Positions 60,157 through 64,000 of a DNA stretch of 64,000 bases are shown piece by piece (position 1 is the first letter of the stretch; every line of letters begins with the position of its first letter). Made by a program: the position numbers and the translations under genes. The stretch spans positions 186,001 through 250,000 of the forward strand of contig CAWESU010000003.1 of assembly GCA_963811805.1 (NCBI GenBank), in the 5' to 3' direction. The notes beneath the pieces were generated by a model that was not told the origin of the DNA, did not search any database, and saw only the letters and a list, made by a program, of their open reading frames with translations. This DNA is from DAHUXN01 sp963811805. Its GTDB lineage: Bacteria > Acidobacteriota > Terriglobia > Acidiferrales > UBA7541.

Positions 60157-63057
60157 TCAGGTCTGCCCCGCAACTGATCTTGTCTGACTCGAACCGTTTT
60201 GCTTTCTCTGGCTCAGTTCCTGTTCTTCCGCCTGTGCTTTTTTCACATCGGCCAAGCCGGGGTCTGCGTGGGACCACAGCTGCAGGAACTCGTCGTAGTA
60301 CTTGCGCGATTGCTCCGGGTCGCCCTTTTGCGCGAGCGCCCTCGCCAGCGCCAGATGCGCTAGTACCCAGTCGCTCGGCGAATCGTCGTGGAGAATCTCT
60401 CCCTCGTACCCGATGTATTGCTGATAGGCCTGCGCCGCGCCGCTCCAGTCGTGCTTTGCCGCCAGAGCATCGCCTAAACCAAGATAAGCCTCATATCGTG
60501 GGAAAAACACCACTGCCCGGCGTTGGTTTTCGACGGCGGCGTCGGGGTGGCCTTCGCTCAGACTCACCGCGCCATCCAGATTGTAATAACCGCTTTGCAC
60601 GAATTCGCTTTCATGTTGCGCGCGTACTTCAGCGAGCGTGGCCAATAGCTTCCGCGCCGTAGGAACGTCGTTCAATTCGATCGAAATCATGCCCGCCCGG
60701 CGCAACTCTTCCGACTCTCGGCTCGCCTGCGCCTCTCGCGCCATTTTTTCTTTCACGCCGCGCGCCTCGGCAGTGTTGTCGCGCTCCAGCAAAACCTCCG
60801 CCAGCAAGTAACACCCTACGGGCATCAATGTCTGATTGTTCATTCTTTCGTCCAGCAGCAAGCCGTTGCGCAGTTCTTTGGCGGCGTCGCGCAGGTGTCC
60901 TTCATACATCAGTACGCGCGCCAGATAGAGCGATGCTAGGCTTTCGCCATCTTGTCCGCCCTCTGTGCGCAATAGCTCAAACTCGTGCTGCGCGTGCTTG
61001 GTGTCGCCTTTCCCAAGGTATGCCAGTCCTGTGCCCCAGCGCAGCAGCGGGCTTTCCGCGCCGCTCGCTTTGGCCTGTTGATAAGCGTCGAGCGCGTCGT
61101 CGAATCGGTTCAGTCGGTCCAAATAAAGAATCAGGCGCAAATGATCCACGGCGCTGTGCGGCGCCAGCTCCAGCGCATGAGTCTCCGCAGGCACCGCTTC
61201 TTCCGCTCGTCCGGTCCAAATGGACGTCTCGGCCAGCCCCCGGAATCCTTCCAGGTCGTCGGGGTAAACCTCCGTCAGCAAGCGGAACTCATCCGCGGCC
61301 TTTTCGTACGACTCTTGGACTTCATAATTCTCCGCGAGGATCAAGTGGCGCTCCCGCTCTGTGACGTGACCCACGCCGCTCATGGCCGCGTCCAGATTCT
61401 CACGCTGCGCTTTGTCATTTCCCAGCGCCGCGTATGCGCGCGACAGATACAAATGCGCCATTGCGAAATTTGGGTCCAGCGAAACGGCGTTCTCTGCCAA
61501 AGGCAAGAATTTCTCGAGGTCTCCGGCTTCGAAAAGGTCCAGCGCTTCCGAATATTGTTGCAGCGCCGGCAGCGACGACGTCGTCACCTGCTGCAGCGGC
61601 TGGCTGCTTTGGGATATCTGCGCCAGCGATTCGCCTAGCTCTCTGCGCAGTTTCTTCGTCAATGCGTCGACCGCTCCGTAGAGGTCCGCCGCCGAATTCA
61701 TCGACGCGCTTTCCACGAGCACCGCCGAATCCTTCTCCGGATCAACCAGCTCCTCAGTGATTTCGTACTTCGGCCCCGTCCCCACGATCATGCCCGCCAG
61801 CACCGCGCGGCAATTGTCGCGCAAGCACAACTCGCGCCCGAACGCGCGATCAACACGCGCCACGTTGCCTCGGCCCATCCTTTGCGCCGCTTCGTGCACT
61901 TGCGAGCGCGGAATCACTCGAAAATAGTGCGACTGCTCTAGTGACTCGCGCACCGCTTCGGTCACCGTCTGATCAAACACCGGCTGGCCGGTGCGATTCT
62001 CGAAGTCGGTGATGAGAATCGGCGCATGCTCGCCCAATACTGGCTTTTGATAATGCTTGTACGCGAAGAATCCGCCCGCTCCCAGCGCCACGCAAGCCGC
62101 GGCAATCCACAATTTCCTGTTGGCGAATAAACTGTTCTTCGCCGCGGGGAGCGCGCGCACCGTCAGTGTTTTTTGCTCTTGCTCTCGCTGCACTTCCTGC
62201 AAATCCGCAAGCACGTCCGCCGCGCTGGCGTACCGCTCCGCGGGCCCCTTGGCCAGCATCCGCGCAACGATCGTCTCGAGTTTTTGCTGAACCTCCGCGT
62301 TCGATTTGCCGATCGGAGCGGGCGTATGGTTCAGGATGCGATGGCACGTTTCCAGAAATGTGGGCCCTCGAAACGGATGCCGACCGGTCAGCGCTTCATA
62401 AAACACAATTCCCATGGAGAAAATATCCGCGCGATCGTCGGACGGCTTCTGTTCAATGATCTCCGGCGCCATGTAAATCACCGTTCCCATCAGGCCGTCT
62501 TGTGTGAGCGAGTCGAGCGTCGTTCCTTCCGTGTCGCCGGGTAGCCGTCGCGCTACGCCAAAATCCAAAATCTTCACCTGCTCGTTGCGCGTCAGCAGGA
62601 TGTTTTCCGGCTTGATGTCGCGGTGCTGAATCCCGCCGCGGTGCGCGGCGTCAAGCCCCGCAACGCACTGCAGGGCAATCGGTAGGAACTCTGCCACCAG
62701 GAGCGGCCCCCGCATCCGGTCGCGCAAGCTCTGCCCTTCGACGTACTCCATCACCAAAAAAATCTCGTGGTGCTCCTCGAAGGCGTCATGAATCGCGGCA
62801 ATGTGCGGATCGTTCAGCCGCGACGCGCACAGCGCCTCTTTCCACAAACGCTCCCGCGATTTTTCATTCGTCCACAGATCGGCGGCGACCCGTTTCAGCG
62901 CCACCGTGCGATGCAGCTTGGTATCCCGAGCGCGATACACTTCGCCCATTCCACCGGCTCCCAGGCGCGCATCGATCACAAACCTTCCCACAGTCTTGCC
63001 TGTGAGGTCTCGAGCCGTCGCCGGCCTCGCTGAAGCTGAAGTGGATTGCTTCGTCAC
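60157..63057 (-). CDS. Transmembrane Ser/Thr protein kinase with TPR sensor region
   Basis: A 966-residue Hanks-type kinase. The kinase domain has the glycine loop LGAGGMGEVY (residues 32-41), catalytic Lys55, HRDIKPEN (145-152), DFG (165-167) and APE (197-199), so it is expected to be active. A single membrane helix (316-334) separates it from the extracytoplasmic part. That part starts with a TolB-like/CsgG-like region, ILITDFENRTGQPVFDQTVT, then runs into TPRs up to about residue 930, for example ALQQYSEALDLFEAGDLEKF. This kinase-TM-TPR architecture is frequent in Acidobacteriota. Its ligand is unknown. Confidence 0.92.
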   Translation of the reverse strand: MTKQSTSASARPATARDLTGKTVGRFVIDARLGAGGMGEVYRARDTKLHRTVALKRVAADLWTNEKSRERLWKEALCASRLNDPHIAAIHDAFEEHHEIFLVMEYVEGQSLRDRMRGPLLVAEFLPIALQCVAGLDAAHRGGIQHRDIKPENILLTRNEQVKILDFGVARRLPGDTEGTTLDSLTQDGLMGTVIYMAPEIIEQKPSDDRADIFSMGIVFYEALTGRHPFRGPTFLETCHRILNHTPAPIGKSNAEVQQKLETIVARMLAKGPAERYASAADVLADLQEVQREQEQKTLTVRALPAAKNSLFANRKLWIAAACVALGAGGFFAYKHYQKPVLGEHAPILITDFENRTGQPVFDQTVTEAVRESLEQSHYFRVIPRSQVHEAAQRMGRGNVARVDRAFGRELCLRDNCRAVLAGMIVGTGPKYEITEELVDPEKDSAVLVESASMNSAADLYGAVDALTKKLRRELGESLAQISQSSQPLQQVTTSSLPALQQYSEALDLFEAGDLEKFLPLAENAVSLDPNFAMAHLYLSRAYAALGNDKAQRENLDAAMSGVGHVTERERHLILAENYEVQESYEKAADEFRLLTEVYPDDLEGFRGLAETSIWTGRAEEAVPAETHALELAPHSAVDHLRLILYLDRLNRFDDALDAYQQAKASGAESPLLRWGTGLAYLGKGDTKHAQHEFELLRTEGGQDGESLASLYLARVLMYEGHLRDAAKELRNGLLLDERMNNQTLMPVGCYLLAEVLLERDNTAEARGVKEKMAREAQASRESEELRRAGMISIELNDVPTARKLLATLAEVRAQHESEFVQSGYYNLDGAVSLSEGHPDAAVENQRRAVVFFPRYEAYLGLGDALAAKHDWSGAAQAYQQYIGYEGEILHDDSPSDWVLAHLALARALAQKGDPEQSRKYYDEFLQLWSHADPGLADVKKAQAEEQELSQRKQNGSSQTRSVAGQT

Positions 63058-63239
63058 TGCTTCCGCCTATGGACGAAAACACTTCGCCATGGATAGTCCT
63101 CCGCGGCGAACAGGCCTTGGCATCCCGGGCCCAGGGCTATTGCCGGAAATGGTACGCCCCGCGCGCCCTCTGCGCAACCACCGCAGTCGTCTCGGCCGGT
63201 CGCGCGCTCTCGGCTGCGCATAGCCGAACCAAACTGCAA

Positions 63240-63268
63240 TTGCTATGGCCTCTGGCCGCTTCTATAAT
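63240..63268 (+). promoter_or_regulatory. Promoter of the RNase P RNA gene
   Basis: TTGCTA (63240-63245), 17-base spacer, TATAAT (63263-63268). The seventh base after the -10 box is 63275, the first base of helix P1 of the RNA, so promoter and RNA start agree. Confidence 0.75.
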
Positions 63269-63274
63269 GGCTTC

Positions 63275-63793
63275 AGCGGGTGGGGCGGGTGATCGCTGGT
63301 GCGTTCGTCGCAAGGCGGCCGCGCTGGAGGAAAGTCCGGACTCCGCCGTTTTGGAACGGTTAGGGCGACGCGCCTGGTAACGCCAGGGAGTGGGATTCGA
63401 CGAGGATCCTGCTACGGAAAGTGCCACAGAAACCAAACCGCCGGTGAGGATTGCACTCGGCGGCCGGCAGGAGGCAAAACCTCTCGCTGGCCTGTTCAGG
63501 TGCCGCACAGGCAAGGGTGAAACGGTGGGGTAAGAGCCCACCGCTCCGATGGCGACATCGGAGGCATGGAAAACCCCGCGTGGAGCAAGGCCAAATAGGA
63601 GGGTAGGGCTGGCCCGGCCCGTTTACCCTGAGAACCGCGCAAGCGATTCGAAGGGCCAACCCTCGGGTAGGCCGCATCGAGCCTTTCGAGTGATCGAAGG
63701 CCCAGAGGAATGATCGCCACGCTGTGCTTTGCGCCGGGAGCAATCCTAACGCAATGCCCAGCGTACAAAATCCGGCTTACAGCCTCGCCCGCT
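63275..63793 (+). ncRNA. rnpB: RNase P RNA (bacterial type A)
   Basis: The catalytic RNA of RNase P, which matures tRNA 5' ends. Core sequences are clear: GAGGAAAGTCCGGACTCC near the 5' end, GTGAAACGGTGGGGTAAGAG and CCACCG in the specificity domain, GGAGCAAGGCCAAATAGG, then GAGGAATGATCGCC near the 3' end. The ends pair as helix P1: AGCGGGTGGGGC (63275-63286) with GCCTCGCCCGCT (63782-63793), twelve pairs counting G-T. At about 519 bases it is longer than the 377-base E. coli RNA, mainly from an expanded P15-17 region and a helix of about 46 bases before the 3' end (ACGCTG/CAGCGT, probably P19). Confidence 0.93.
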
Positions 63794-63917
63794 ACTAAAT
63801 TCTTTAGTTTCAGTTCATTTTTACCCGCGCCAAATTCCCCGCGCCTGCCGGTACCTGCTCCAAATCCGCCCTATCGTACAGTAGTCGCGAAGCCTTCGAT
63901 GAACTACTCTTGCAGTA

Positions 63918-64000
63918 ATGGCCACCGCCGCAAATCCGTTGGCCGAGAGCTTTTTCTGCGACCGCTGCGGTGCGCAGTTCGAGTCCAAGCATCGCGTCTG
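63918..64000 (+). CDS. Start of a gene with a CxxC zinc-ribbon-like N-terminus (partial)
   Basis: The last 83 bases hold an open frame from ATG 63918 that runs off the window. The 27 residues read include ESFFCDRCGAQFESKHRV, with a CxxC pair as in a zinc ribbon. There is no obvious ribosome binding site in the preceding bases. The rest of the gene is outside, so no function can be assigned. Confidence 0.5.
   Translation, partial: MATAANPLAESFFCDRCGAQFESKHRV

Overview
The window is ordinary chromosomal sequence, GC-rich and densely packed, from a Gram-negative bacterium that is most likely a member of the Acidobacteriota. Evidence for a diderm is a complete Tol-Pal locus, an LPS-export LptF/LptG permease and a Pal lipoprotein. 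Evidence for Acidobacteriota is a very large SBBP/choice-of-anchor-D repeat protein, several YncE-type beta-propeller proteins, a DUF2911 protein, a Ser/Thr kinase fused to TPRs, and a DUF1844 protein. This assignment is inferred from family content; no 16S rRNA or tRNA gene lies in the window. I saw no insertion sequence, phage gene or CRISPR array.

Layout: 0-3.7 kb, lipid/isoprenoid/envelope genes (cdsA end, small Cys-rich ORF, dxr, rseP) and a Fur-family regulator. 3.7-6 kb (minus), ribF, a PhnP-like metallo-hydrolase and a DUF1844 gene. 6-11 kb (plus), mazG, a GNAT acyltransferase, an N-succinylamino acid racemase/OSBS-like enolase, an EamA exporter and a LeuB-family dehydrogenase. 11-12.7 kb (minus), rhomboid protease and PfkB kinase. 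12.8-19.5 kb (plus), recO-glyQ-glyS and ppdK. 19.5-24.2 kb, divergent fused lptF-lptG and a GH57 glycosidase. 24.2-30.8 kb, a 1785-residue repeat protein and a convergent beta-propeller protein. 30.8-32.6 kb (minus), a chorismate mutase-DAHP synthase operon behind a leader that reads as a transcription attenuator. 32.6-37.8 kb, nfo, leuS, guaA. 37.8-41.3 kb, an XRE regulator, an ECF sigma/anti-sigma/CpxP-like set, a lone ABC ATPase and ssb. 41.4-46.8 kb (minus), tolQ-tolR-tolA-tolB-pal-cpoB. 46.9-49 kb, miaB and a bifunctional nuclease. 49.1-52.4 kb (minus), hppA and DUF2911. 52.5-57.3 kb, a VTT membrane protein, a membrane hydrolase, a lipid kinase and ligA. 57.4-63.1 kb (minus), two paralogous beta-propeller proteins, a small Cys protein and a TPR kinase. 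63.3-63.8 kb, RNase P RNA with its own promoter; the window ends in the first 27 codons of another gene.

The most notable observation is the aromatic-amino-acid attenuator at 32339-32561 (minus). It has a sigma-70-like promoter, a 38-codon leader peptide with five Tyr, two Phe and one Trp codon, mutually exclusive hairpins, and a perfect 10-bp terminator stem followed by nine T in front of chorismate mutase and DAHP synthase. A second unexplained signal is a perfect palindrome, GTCGGC-NN-GCCGAC, found five times between 6.9 and 16.8 kb, in coding and non-coding DNA, and not seen elsewhere in the window.
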